Assembly (NCBI RefSeq): GCF_036541425.1
Contig: NZ_JAZHFT010000013.1
Coordinates: forward strand, 40,065 to 104,064
Direction of reading: 5' to 3'
Origin: Consotaella aegiceratis
Lineage (GTDB): Bacteria > Pseudomonadota > Alphaproteobacteria > Rhizobiales > Rhizobiaceae
DNA: 64,000 nt
Every line of letters begins with the position of its first letter. The first letter of the stretch is position 1. The position numbers and the translations under genes are program-made. The notes under the pieces were generated by a model, which had not been told where the DNA came from, made no database searches, and saw nothing but the letters and a program-made list of their open reading frames with translations. This document shows positions 36,118 to 44,968 of the stretch, one piece after another.

Positions 36118-36579
36118 TCAGGCCGAAAGCCGCTTGCTCATGTAGACGGTGGTGCCGCCGCGAAACGGCTCTTCGCGGTCGATCCCATAGCCAAGGCGTT
36201 CATAGAAGGCGACGTTCTCGGCGAAGGCCTTGTTAGTGTAGAGCTTGATCAGCCGGTACTGGAGTTCGGCCGCCACCGTCTCTGCGCGCGCCATCAAAAG
36301 TCGGCCCAGGCCCTGTTTCTGATGCTCGGGCGACACGGCGACATTCTCGATGAGCAGGGCATCGGGGTGGAGAACCAGCTCGACGAGGCCCAGAAGCACA
36401 CTCTCCCGCTCGGCGAGATCGATGCGATGGGCGGCGACCGCCATCTCATAGTCGGCGGTCATCGGCAAGGGCTCGCGGCCGATCACCGGGACCCACTTGG
36501 CATAGGCGCGGCGGGTCAGCTCGCGGACCGCTGCGGCATCACCCAACCGGGCGGTGCGCCACGCGACGGCGTTGCTCAT
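36118..36579 (-). CDS. GNAT-family N-acetyltransferase
   Basis: A 153-residue acetyltransferase: AVRELTRRAYAKWVPVIGRE at the start, motif A IENVAVSPEHQKQGLGRLLM, and AFAENVAFYERLGYGID near the end. The N-terminal YxKWVPVIGREPLPM is a subfamily hallmark of many rhizobial GNATs whose substrate is unknown. It is 49 bp downstream of gcrA on the same strand, so read-through from gcrA is possible. Confidence 0.8.
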   Translation of the reverse strand: MSNAVAWRTARLGDAAAVRELTRRAYAKWVPVIGREPLPMTADYEMAVAAHRIDLAERESVLLGLVELVLHPDALLIENVAVSPEHQKQGLGRLLMARAETVAAELQYRLIKLYTNKAFAENVAFYERLGYGIDREEPFRGGTTVYMSKRLSA

Positions 36580-36628
36580 CGCAGCACCGCAGGGCTACGA
36601 GGATTTCGACGGGAGGAAAGACGACGGC

Positions 36629-37168
36629 TCAGCGAACGCGCCGCCGTTCGGAGGGCGGCTGAAAGGCGAGCTTGGCGTGGTAGGTGCAATAGGGCGAGCC
36701 GTCGCCCGCATGGTTGCCGCAAAAGCGGAAATCTTCAGAAAGCGGGTCGCCCAGCGGCCATTTGCAGGTCCGCTCGGTCAGCTGCACGAGGGTCAGGTTG
36801 CGCGAGATCGGCACGACTTCGCCGTTGCGGGGCTCCTCGACGGTTTCGGCCACCAGGTCCGTCATGGGCTCGGCCTTGAGCGCCGTCGCGCCGACCGAGC
36901 GCGGAACCGCCGCCGGACGCTGCTGCGCGATGCGCACGGTCGCTTCCACGCGCCGGGTATCCTCGACGATGGGCTCCACCACCTTGCCGGAATTGGCGGC
37001 CTGGCTGACCGCCGGCGCCTTGGCCCGACCCTCGAGCTTCAGCCGATGGACCTTGCCGATGACGGCATTGCGGCTGACGCCGCCAAGCTGAGCGGCGATC
37101 TGACTGGCACTCAGCCCCTCGCTCCAAAGCTGTTTGAGAAGCTCGACCCGCTCGTCAGTCCAACTCAT
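36629..37168 (-). CDS. gcrA: Cell-cycle regulator GcrA
   Basis: A 179-residue sigma70 cofactor that activates promoters carrying methylated GANTC sites. The N-terminal DNA-binding domain begins MSWTDERVELLKQLWSEGLS and ends NAVIGKVHRLKLEGR; the C-terminal sigma-binding part contains the cysteine/histidine set CKWPLGDP, FRFCGNHAGDGSPYCTYH. Length and both ends match the alphaproteobacterial family. GGAG precedes the ATG. The shared upstream region with argD has a CtrA-like box and several GANTC sites. Confidence 0.96.
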   Translation of the reverse strand: MSWTDERVELLKQLWSEGLSASQIAAQLGGVSRNAVIGKVHRLKLEGRAKAPAVSQAANSGKVVEPIVEDTRRVEATVRIAQQRPAAVPRSVGATALKAEPMTDLVAETVEEPRNGEVVPISRNLTLVQLTERTCKWPLGDPLSEDFRFCGNHAGDGSPYCTYHAKLAFQPPSERRRVR

Positions 37169-37207
37169 CCAGAAAGCTCCTAAATTGGCTCGCTGGTGCG
37201 GCGTTCG

Positions 37208-37356
37208 GAATCCATTATCGTCCCGAGATCGAGATCCCAGGGGACATGGTACTATATGTACTCGATAACTAAAGTCTGCCGCACCAAATCTTGTGTTAAT
37301 CTAAATTTAGCCCATCGGCTGACTCGCTGACAAGAGTCGGGCGGCCCTGACGAATC
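37208..37356. promoter_or_regulatory. gcrA/argD intergenic control region: CtrA-like box and GANTC cluster
   Basis: GANTC (CcrM methylation) sites lie at 37208-37212 (GAATC), 37321-37325 (GACTC), 37334-37338 (GAGTC) and 37352-37356 (GAATC), three of them within 36 bp. A near-perfect CtrA box, TTAA-N7-TTAG, is at 37296-37310. In Caulobacter CtrA represses gcrA and GcrA acts at methylated GANTC, so cell-cycle feedback on gcrA is plausible. The 37240-37310 segment is AT-rich. Confidence 0.5.
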
Positions 37357-37462
37357 GGTTTATCGGTTTTTCCCCAGCTTGTCGGCTCGGTGGCACGGCT
37401 CCGACATGGCGATCGGACGGCCGATCGCGACGAGACATGATCGCGCAGCGGCGGGACTTTCA

Positions 37463-37493
37463 TTGACAATTTGCCACGGGGCCGTGGTATACG
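37463..37493 (+). promoter_or_regulatory. Predicted argD promoter
   Basis: TTGACA (37463-37468) and TATACG (37488-37493), 19 bases apart (18 if the -10 is read as GTATAC), form a good housekeeping-type promoter. Transcription would start near 37500, leaving a leader of about 95 bases before the argD ATG. Confidence 0.5.
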
Positions 37494-37552
37494 CATCTTT
37501 CTTTAGATGCATGTACGGTGGTGTCGTCGAAGCCTGCCTTAGCGGCAGGCTT
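37493..37552 (+). other. Paired stem-loops in argD leader
   Basis: GCATCT/AGATGC (37493-37510, loop TTCTTT) is followed by a perfect 9-bp stem AAGCCTGCC/GGCAGGCTT (37530-37552, loop TTAGC). The second hairpin lies wholly inside the predicted transcript and ends 44 bases before the start codon without a T run. It could be a structured regulatory leader; no known riboswitch class is recognised. Confidence 0.4.
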
Positions 37553-37596
37553 CCGTGTTTCGGAGACGGCCCGCATTTCTTGAAGAAGCTAAGCCC

Positions 37597-38804
37597 ATGG
37601 CCCCGACGTCCGCAGAGCATTCGCCGCTTTATTCCACCTACGCCCGGGTGAATCTGCGCTTCGAGCGAGGCGAGGGCGTCTGGATCTACACCGACGACGG
37701 TCGCCGTTTCATGGATCTGTCGGGCGGCATCGCGGTGAACGCGCTCGGCCATGCCCATCCGCATCTGGTCGAGGTGCTGAAGAGCCAGGCGGAAAAGCTT
37801 TGGCACACCTCGAATCTGTTCGAGATCCCGGGGCAGCGGCGGCTGGCCGAGCGGCTGGTCGAGGCGACCTTCGCCGACCGGGTGTTCTTCACCAATTCCG
37901 GCGCCGAGGCGCTGGAGGCCTCGATCAAGACGGCGCGGCGCTATCATTACGTCGAGGGCCGTCCCGAACGCTATCGCCTGATCACCTTCGAAGGCGCCTT
38001 CCACGGCCGGACGCTGGCGACGATCGCCGCCGGCGGTCAGGCCAAATACCTGGAAGGCTTCGGCCCCAAGGTCGACGGCTTCGATCAGGTGCCGTTCGGC
38101 GACATTGCGGCGGTCGAGGCGGCGGTCACCGAGGCGACGGCCGGTATCCTGATCGAGCCGATCCAGGGCGAGGGGGGCATCCGTGCCGCATCGCCGGAGT
38201 TCATGCGGGCACTGCGCGACCTGTGCGATCGTCACGGTCTGCTCATGGTGCTCGACGAGGTGCAGACCGGCATGGGCCGCACCGGCCGGCTGTTCGCGCA
38301 CGAGGCGTCCGGCGTTACCCCGGACATCATGGCGGTGGCCAAGGGCATCGGAGCGGGCTTCCCGCTCGGCGCCTGTCTGGCCACGGAAGATGCGGCGCGG
38401 GGCATGACGCCCGGCACCCACGGAACCACCTATGGCGGCAATCCGCTGGCCATGGCGGTGGGCAACGGCGTGCTCGATGTCGTTCTCGCCGACGGCTTCC
38501 TGGAGCATGTCCGGGACGTCTCGCTGCTCTTCAAGCAGTCGCTGGCCTCGCTCAAGGACCGGTATCCCGAAATCATCGAGGATGTCCGGGGCGAGGGGCT
38601 GCTGCTCGGCATCAAGCCCAAGCTCGGCAATGCGGCTTTTGCGGCCGCGCTGCGCGACCAGGGCGTCCTGACGGCGCTGGCCGGCGAGAATGTCGTGCGC
38701 CTGCTGCCGCCGCTGATCATCAAGGCGGACGAGGTCCGCGAGGCGACGGGCCGGATCGAGGCCGCCGCCGCCTCCCTTTCATCAGAGACAGAGCGGCAAG
38801 TTGG

Positions 38805-38808
<4 letters not shown>
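37597..38808 (+). CDS. argD: Acetylornithine aminotransferase
   Basis: Transfers the amino group in arginine synthesis (N-acetylglutamate semialdehyde to N-acetylornithine) and often also serves lysine synthesis. The PLP-dependent class III protein has 403 residues. Landmarks: GIAVNALGHAHPHLVEVL, FFTNSGAEALEASIKTAR, FEGAFHGRTLATIAA, LIEPIQGEGGIRAA, LDEVQTGMGRTG and the Schiff-base lysine in MAVAKGIGAGFPLGA. The ATG at 37597 gives the family N-terminus. It overlaps argF by ATGA and heads the argD-argF-hslO operon. Confidence 0.95.
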
Positions 38809-39749
<941 letters not shown>

Positions 39750-39771
39750 CGCGAACGGCTGACGTGATCCT

Positions 39772-40785
39772 ATGACGGACGTGAACCTCAGGCTCGGTGA
39801 TTTCGGCCATGCCGGCGACGACGCGGTCGTGCCCTTTCAGGTGGAGGCGCTCGATGCGCGCGGCCGCGCCGTGCAACTCGGCACCATGCTCGACCGGATC
39901 CTGGCGCGCCACGACGACTATCCCGAGCCGGTGTCGCGCCTGCTCGCCGAGATGATTGTGCTGACGGTGCTGCTCGGCACCTCGCTGAAATTCGAGGGCA
40001 AGTTCATCGCCCAGGCGCAGAGCGACGGACCGGTCGATCTTCTGGTGGTCGACTTCTCCACACCGTCGGACGTGCGCGCCTATGCCCGTTTCGACGCCGA
40101 GAAGGTGGCCGAGGCCGGCACGCTGGGTACGGCTGCCGAGCTTCTGGGCGACGGCGTGCTGGCGCTCACCGTCGATCAGGGCGCTCATATGCAGCGCTAT
40201 CAGGGTGTCGTTCCGCTGCACGGCGAGTCGCTCGAAGAGGTGGCGGAGACCTAGTTCCGCCAGTCCGAGCAGATCCCGACCACGGTGCGCCTGGCCGTCG
40301 CCAAGATCGCCCGGCGGGAAAAGGAAGGCGGCTTCCGCGAAACATGGCGGGCCGGCGGCCTCATCGCCCAGTTTCTGCCGGATGCGCCGGAGCGCATGCG
40401 CCTGCCGGACCTGCCGGGCGGCGATGTCCCCGAGGGCGTCGAGGAGGAGAGCTTCCTGGAGCCCGATGACACCTGGCTGGAGGTCCGCGCGCTGGTCGAC
40501 ACCGTCGACGCCTCGGAACTCACCGACCCGGATGTCGGCGTCGAGCGGTTGCTCTTCCGGCTGTTCCACGAACGTGGTGTGCGGGTGTTCCCGTCCAACG
40601 AAGTCCGCGACTTCTGCTCCTGCTCGCGCGAGCGCATCCGCGAGGTGCTCTTGAATTTCTCAGCGGAAGAGATCGAAGAGAGCATCGAGGACGGCAAGAT
40701 CGAAGTGACCTGCGAATTCTGCGGCGAGGGCTACGAGTTCGATCCGAAGGAATTCGAGAGCGAGGACGGCGAAAGCGACAGCTGA
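39772..40785 (+). pseudogene. hslO: Hsp33 redox-regulated chaperone with in-frame amber codon
   Basis: Hsp33 is a cytoplasmic holdase activated by oxidation. The frame encodes the N-terminal domain (ILARHDDYPEPVSRLLAEMI, KFEGKFIAQAQSDGPVDLLV) to residue 160, then TAG at 40252-40254, then in the same frame FRQSEQIPTTVRLAVAKIA and the rest up to residue 337. Homologues have tyrosine before FRQSEQIPT, so a single base change (TAC or TAT to TAG) explains it. The zinc redox switch is intact after the stop: C282, C284, C314, C317 in CSCSRER and CEFCGEGYEF. There is no frameshift or other decay. It may be a sequencing error, a recent mutation, or a read-through codon; a 160-residue product would lack the switch. 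Confidence 0.85.
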
Positions 40786-40802
40786 GACCGTTGGCTCGGC
40801 GA

Positions 40803-40834
40803 CGCGCCTATAGCGAAGGCGCGCCGCACTCTTT
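40803..40834 (+). terminator. Probable terminator of the argD-argF-hslO operon
   Basis: CGCGCCT (40803-40809) pairs with AGGCGCG (40817-40823) around ATAGCGA; CTTTT follows at 40830-40834. It lies just after the hslO stop. Confidence 0.45.
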
Positions 40835-40855
40835 TCGATGGCTATGTCTGCGATC

Positions 40856-41611
40856 TCAGGCCGGGTTCATGGCCGCGAAAATGCTGTCATAGGTGCCGTC
40901 GCGCTCCGACCATCGACGCGCCTGATCCCGTTCCAGCAGAAGCTCGCCTCGGGGATGCTGCCCCTGTTCGAGCATCGCAAACACCTCCGAAATATAGGCG
41001 GCGAGAGGCATCGCGCGCGGGTCTGTCGCCTGCGCGTCTCCCGTCAGTTCCGTCTGAACGTAAGGCGGCGACAATTCTAGGACCTCGACCGAAGTGTTGC
41101 GCAACTGGTGCCGCAACGATGTCAGCCAGGAATGCAGGAACGCCTTGCTGGCGCAGTAAGTCGGAAAATCCGCGCGCGGCAGGAAGGCCAAGGCGGAACT
41201 CGTCGCCATGATGGTCGCGGCGGTCTGCGACTTCATCGCGGGCAGAAAGGCCGCGGCCGCGCGCAGCACGCCCACGATGTTGGTTTGCACGATGGCTTCT
41301 GCGTCGGCCGCATTCCAGTTGTCCGCCGTCATATCTTCGGGGCGCGAGATGCCCGCATTGGCGATCAGAACGTTGAGGTGCGGAAATCGCTCGCGGACCA
41401 TGCCGGCCGCGCCGGCCACCGATTGGGGATCGTTCAGGTCAAGGCAGAGCCCGGTGATGTCCGGGCGTTGACGCGTGATCTCGTCGAGCATCTGCTGCCG
41501 TCTTCCGGTGACGACGACGCGATTGCCGCGATCATGAAACGCTTCAGCCAGAGCGCGGCCGATGCCGCTCGTGCCGCCGGTGATCAGGATGGTGTTGTCC
41601 GTCATTCGCAT
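40856..41611 (-). CDS. SDR-family oxidoreductase (DltE-like)
   Basis: A short-chain dehydrogenase of 251 residues: ILITGGTSGIGRALAEAF, LIANAGISRPEDM, YCASKAFLHSWLTSLRHQL for Tyr-Lys, and ELSPPYVQTELTGD, which is characteristic of the DltE/YdfG-like group. The substrate is unknown. AAGGA seven bases before the ATG at 41611 supports the start. Convergent with hslO. Confidence 0.8.
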   Translation of the reverse strand: MRMTDNTILITGGTSGIGRALAEAFHDRGNRVVVTGRRQQMLDEITRQRPDITGLCLDLNDPQSVAGAAGMVRERFPHLNVLIANAGISRPEDMTADNWNAADAEAIVQTNIVGVLRAAAAFLPAMKSQTAATIMATSSALAFLPRADFPTYCASKAFLHSWLTSLRHQLRNTSVEVLELSPPYVQTELTGDAQATDPRAMPLAAYISEVFAMLEQGQHPRGELLLERDQARRWSERDGTYDSIFAAMNPA

Positions 41612-42145
41612 TGTCGGATCCTTTCCAGGGTGTTTGAGGAAAGGCTACGGGTTCGTCTTCCGACCCAACGCAAGCTCCACCCGCCGGGACTGGGCGGACG
41701 ACGGAGCGGCAAATCGAGGGAAGCGAATGTTCCGCCGCGCCTTTAGTCCCGAGATTCCCCCGCTGGGACCTTCTCGGCAAAGGGCGCGTTGGATGACGGT
41801 AACGCCTACGGCAGCGTGGCTGCAGGGGCGTGGCTAGCCGAGATCGACTCGGCCGTCAACGTCGTATGAGCGATGTCGGCCCGTGAGGCAAACGGCCGTT
41901 CGCAGAGATAGCTCTCGACAACGGCGTTCAGCTCCACGCGTCCTTGGTACGACCGGAGGGAAGCCATGGTCGCCTGAAGCGACGGCCATTCCTTGTCATC
42001 GTAGCTGCCCCCTCGAGCTCGGGCGGGCGGCCGGAAAGGCGGTCGCCGCTCCGAGCGGCAGATCGCCATGGCGCGAAAGCCGTATTGAATGGCTCCGATA
42101 CGTTAGCGGCGCCTGTCGGAAGAGGCTAACTTCGGCCTGCTCTCA
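41612..42145. other. 534-bp region without a supported gene
   Basis: Short open frames exist on both strands but none has a recognised domain, a good ribosome site and plausible composition together. The only clear landmarks are the flanking starts of the SDR (minus) and SnoaL-like (plus) genes, so both promoters should lie here. Confidence 0.4.
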
Positions 42146-42592
42146 ATGCCTCGAGACACCAGGGTGGCCGCAGTGACCGACGATCCATTGACGCGGGACG
42201 AGGTCCACGACCTCCTTCGACGAATTTTTGCGGCGTTCACCTCGCCAACGGCGACGCCGGCGGACTTTGCCGAACTGCTGACGCCCGACTACGTCCAGCG
42301 CGTGGACGGCAAGCAACTCGATTATGCCGGCTTTGTTGAGCATCATCAGGCTCTTCGGAAGAGCATCGTGTCGGGAAGCGTCAGTTTCGACCATGTCGTC
42401 ACCGACGGCGCTTCCGCGGCAACGGTGCATATTGCCGAGGCCGTCAAGACGACGGGCGAGCGAATTCGCCTCAAGGTGATCGCCTATTACGAGTTTCGCG
42501 GCGGCCGCATCAGTCTGATCGACGAACTGACCCATATGCTCGAAGGCGAGCAGGGAGACCGGGACCTGGGATCGCGAACAGTGCACGGCTGA
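42146..42592 (+). CDS. SnoaL-like / NTF2-fold protein
   Basis: A 148-residue protein with the cone-shaped NTF2 fold: helix LTRDEVHDLLRRIFAAFTSP, ELLTPDYVQRVDGKQLDYAGFVEHHQAL, and the final strands LKVIAYYEFRGGRISLIDELTHML. Members are ligand-binding or small enzymes; no catalytic set is evident. The N-terminal ten residues are uncertain (a GTG at 42173 is also possible). Its last 106 bp overlap the convergent GDPD gene, whose tail there looks spurious. Confidence 0.7.
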   Translation: MPRDTRVAAVTDDPLTRDEVHDLLRRIFAAFTSPTATPADFAELLTPDYVQRVDGKQLDYAGFVEHHQALRKSIVSGSVSFDHVVTDGASAATVHIAEAVKTTGERIRLKVIAYYEFRGGRISLIDELTHMLEGEQGDRDLGSRTVHG

Positions 42593-43626
42593 GAGCTGCG
42601 ATGGGGAAACTGAAGCGGGCCTCCTCGCTCGGTGACGGTGCTGGTCGTTTCTGGTTTGAGGGCCTTGGCCACGGCTTCGATCTCGTTCGTCATGATGCCG
42701 CCGGCATAACCTTTGGGCAGCCGTTCGATGTCGTCGGTCGTGTCGATTCCCGTCGAGAATCCGCCACCGTGATAGGGCCCGAAGACGAAGACCTCGCTGC
42801 CGGCCGCCGCCATCCTGTTCATGAAGCGATCCGGCCAGCCCCACAGCCAGGGCGCGATGTTGATCGGCACGTAGACCGCCGTGTCGCGACAGGCTTTCGG
42901 CACGATGCCGGCCCAGCCGTAGCCCATATAGGAGAAGAGGCAGCTTTTCAGCGTGGCCTTTGTCAGGGTCTTGAGGCGGGGCATGGCGCTGCGCAGAGTT
43001 TCGACCGGCTGGTCGGCACCGTACACCATCAGTCGATCCACCTGCTCGGCTGGGCGATCGGCCAGAGCCGCCGCCAGCTTCTCACCCTCCGACGGATCGT
43101 TGCTCTTGATGTTGATCAGGAAGGCGCGATCGGGGAAGGTGGAGAGCACCTCGTCCAGCGTCGGCATCAGGCCGACGCCCTGGCCTCTGAACGGATAGGT
43201 CTTGCCGCCGTCCGCCGTATAGCCGTAGCCGACGTCCAGAGCCTTGAGTTCGGCCATCGAATGCTCGCGCGTCACGCCGTGTCCCTCGGTGCGGCAATCG
43301 ACCGTCCAGTCGTGAAAGACGGCGAACTGACCGTCGGTCGTCGGATGGATGTCCAGTTCGACCACGTCCGCGCCCGCCGCAAAACTCGCGCGCATCGAAC
43401 GGATGGTGTTTTCCAAATAGTCGTGGTGGGGCGGCAGCATGCGCTCCGCGGTGCAGGTGTCCGCCTTGATATCGGTCGTGTCGAACCGCTGTGCGATGCC
43501 GCGATGGGCGAGCAGCTTCGGCGTGCTCTCGACCGGAGAGGCCAGGAGATTGGTGTTGGCCAGATAGAGGCCGGCAACTGCCAGCGCGACGGCGCCCCCG
43601 ACCACCCGCCAAGTCCGCCTCGCCAT
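42487..43626 (-). CDS. Glycerophosphodiester phosphodiesterase-family protein, membrane-anchored, with anomalous C-terminus
   Basis: A GDPD TIM-barrel protein of 379 residues that should hydrolyse glycerophosphodiesters outside the cytoplasm. N-terminal helix VVGGAVALAVAGLYLANTNL anchors or exports it. Catalytic elements are LLAHRGIAQ, HDYLENTIRSM, VVELDIHPTTDGQFAVFHDW and FLINIKSND. After about residue 330 (EIEAVAKALKPETTSTVTE) the sequence becomes serine/arginine/proline-rich and is simply the antisense of the SnoaL-like gene, so the original stop seems lost. ATG at 43626 with GGAGG upstream is preferred to one at 43671. Confidence 0.78.
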   Translation of the reverse strand: MARRTWRVVGGAVALAVAGLYLANTNLLASPVESTPKLLAHRGIAQRFDTTDIKADTCTAERMLPPHHDYLENTIRSMRASFAAGADVVELDIHPTTDGQFAVFHDWTVDCRTEGHGVTREHSMAELKALDVGYGYTADGGKTYPFRGQGVGLMPTLDEVLSTFPDRAFLINIKSNDPSEGEKLAAALADRPAEQVDRLMVYGADQPVETLRSAMPRLKTLTKATLKSCLFSYMGYGWAGIVPKACRDTAVYVPINIAPWLWGWPDRFMNRMAAAGSEVFVFGPYHGGGFSTGIDTTDDIERLPKGYAGGIMTNEIEAVAKALKPETTSTVTERGGPLQFPHRSSQPCTVRDPRSRSPCSPSSIWVSSSIRLMRPPRNS

Positions 43627-43932
43627 GCCTTGCCCTCCCAGAGCGCGCCCACCGCTTGGTCGATGGCGCACTTCAAAACGGTCTCAATGCGGCGAAGTCG
43701 TGTCCTTAAGTGCAGAGAGCACAAGCGCGCGGGATGGGCGGATGCCGTCTGCGGGCTCGGAGGTCACCGACCGGATGCCGGCGTCGGGCTCCCTTTGCTC
43801 TCGTTTTCCCAGGAACGGTGTGTGCGAATTTGTCCGTCCGAGGTCCGCGATCTACCCCTGCCCGTGCAAGCATATCCGCTGGTGTTGCAAGCAAGCTGTC
43901 ACAATCGCCTGTTCGATTTAATGGGAAGCATG
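43627..43932. other. 306-bp gap without a supported gene
   Basis: Nothing recognised. Base composition falls toward AT near 43900, at the edge of the low-GC islet holding the next gene. Confidence 0.4.
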
Positions 43933-44268
43933 TTACCGGTATAATCCCGTTAGGTCTTGGCCTATGTAATACAAAAAAATAACAATAAAAAGTAGCGCGA
44001 CAATCCCTCCAATGGCGTTTAAGCGTCGCCTTCGATAATCTGAGAATGCCCGGAATGCTGAGCGAATAGTTCCAATGGTGGTCCCGATATTAATTAATAT
44101 CCATGCAAGAGACAGAATAACATCCAGAGAATGCATCGGCCATGTATTGGAATAAGCGCCGGCCCACACAACGAAGAGCGTTGAAATGATGTAAATCGCA
44201 ATTGTAGTGATTAGCGATAACCATGTGCCGATCGATCCTGACCAATGTCGTAAAAAATAATATTTCAA
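43933..44268 (-). CDS. Low-GC four-helix membrane protein of unknown function
   Basis: A 111-residue hydrophobic protein with about three or four helices (LSLITTIAIYIISTLFVVWA; VILSLAWILINIGTTIGTI; IGGIVALLFIVIFLYYIGQD) and a basic loop FSDYRRRRLN. It starts with TTG at 44268, eight bases after GGAG. The gene and its flanks (43920-44380) are far richer in A/T than anything around and use A/T-ending codons, which points to foreign origin. No family recognised. Confidence 0.6.
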   Translation of the reverse strand: MKYYFLRHWSGSIGTWLSLITTIAIYIISTLFVVWAGAYSNTWPMHSLDVILSLAWILINIGTTIGTIRSAFRAFSDYRRRRLNAIGGIVALLFIVIFLYYIGQDLTGLYR

Positions 44269-44574
44269 AATAACAACTCCAAGCGTGTGAATATTGAAAA
44301 TTTTTTAATACATAGTTGATCGTAGGAATATATATTCTCCAATCTCACTCTCACACGTGGGAAGGTTTGCCATGGTCCCCGGATTCATACGTCGAGAAGC
44401 TGCGGCCTTCGAACAACAACTTCAAAAGCTGGCCGTTCGAAATGTGACTGATCATGCCAGCGGACAAGGCATCTTCGCCTGTTTGACGAGCAGGTTCCAG
44501 CTCGCATGAACGAAAGATGCAAAGACAACGAGAAGCAATGAGGCAAGCGTCGTTGAGGCTCCCTAGATCGCGCC

Positions 44575-44715
44575 ATGCGCCAAATTGACCAAGAGCAAGA
44601 AGCAGATGAGGCTATCATGAGCCTCGAGGAAAATCACGATGCCGAAGTGGCAGCCTTATCAAACACAACAAGCAGAATGCGCGGATTCCCCTGGTGGCAT
44701 CGGTTGGTTGGATAA
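44575..44715 (+). CDS. Possible 46-residue protein
   Basis: An open frame between an upstream stop (44554) and TAA at 44713-44715, beginning MRQIDQEQEADEAIMSLEEN and ending GFPWWHRLVG. The acidic helix and aromatic end could be a small peptide or the tail of a decayed gene. The 44269-44968 interval holds no other supported coding sequence; it appears to be a mosaic of remnants. Confidence 0.2.
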   Translation: MRQIDQEQEADEAIMSLEENHDAEVAALSNTTSRMRGFPWWHRLVG

Positions 44716-44968
44716 GTTCAGCTATTGGAACGAGGACGGTTCCTGACGACGCGTGCAAGCGGGGTTTTAATTTGAAACTGAATCACGGTATTCCGCTTTG
44801 TCAACAAGTAAGCCGATCGAAATACCGCTCCGAGGGCATGGGCCATTGCCGGCCGGAACGGCCGAGATGCCGCAGCCAATCGTTCCGCTCTTTGTCGCCG
44901 CGCAAAACAGACGTCCTCCGATCTCCCTAAGCCCTCTCATCGACCAGGGTTTGAGGGAGATTTTCACT

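Noticed and set aside
40285..40785. Independent gene for the C-terminal half of Hsp33 starting at an internal GTG
   Set aside because: The GTG lies inside conserved family sequence, has no ribosome site, and the preceding residues are also conserved; a split by a nonsense codon is simpler.
41806..42069. 87-codon minus-strand frame between the SDR and SnoaL-like genes
   Set aside because: No ribosome site, arginine/proline-rich start, no domain. Kept only as part of the unassigned 534-bp region.
44760..44820. Possible FNR/NnrR box upstream of hcp (TTGAAACTGAATCA)
   Set aside because: The half-sites are misaligned for TTGAT-N4-ATCAA and for TTG-N8-CAA; a second short palindrome TTGTCAACAA is also too weak.
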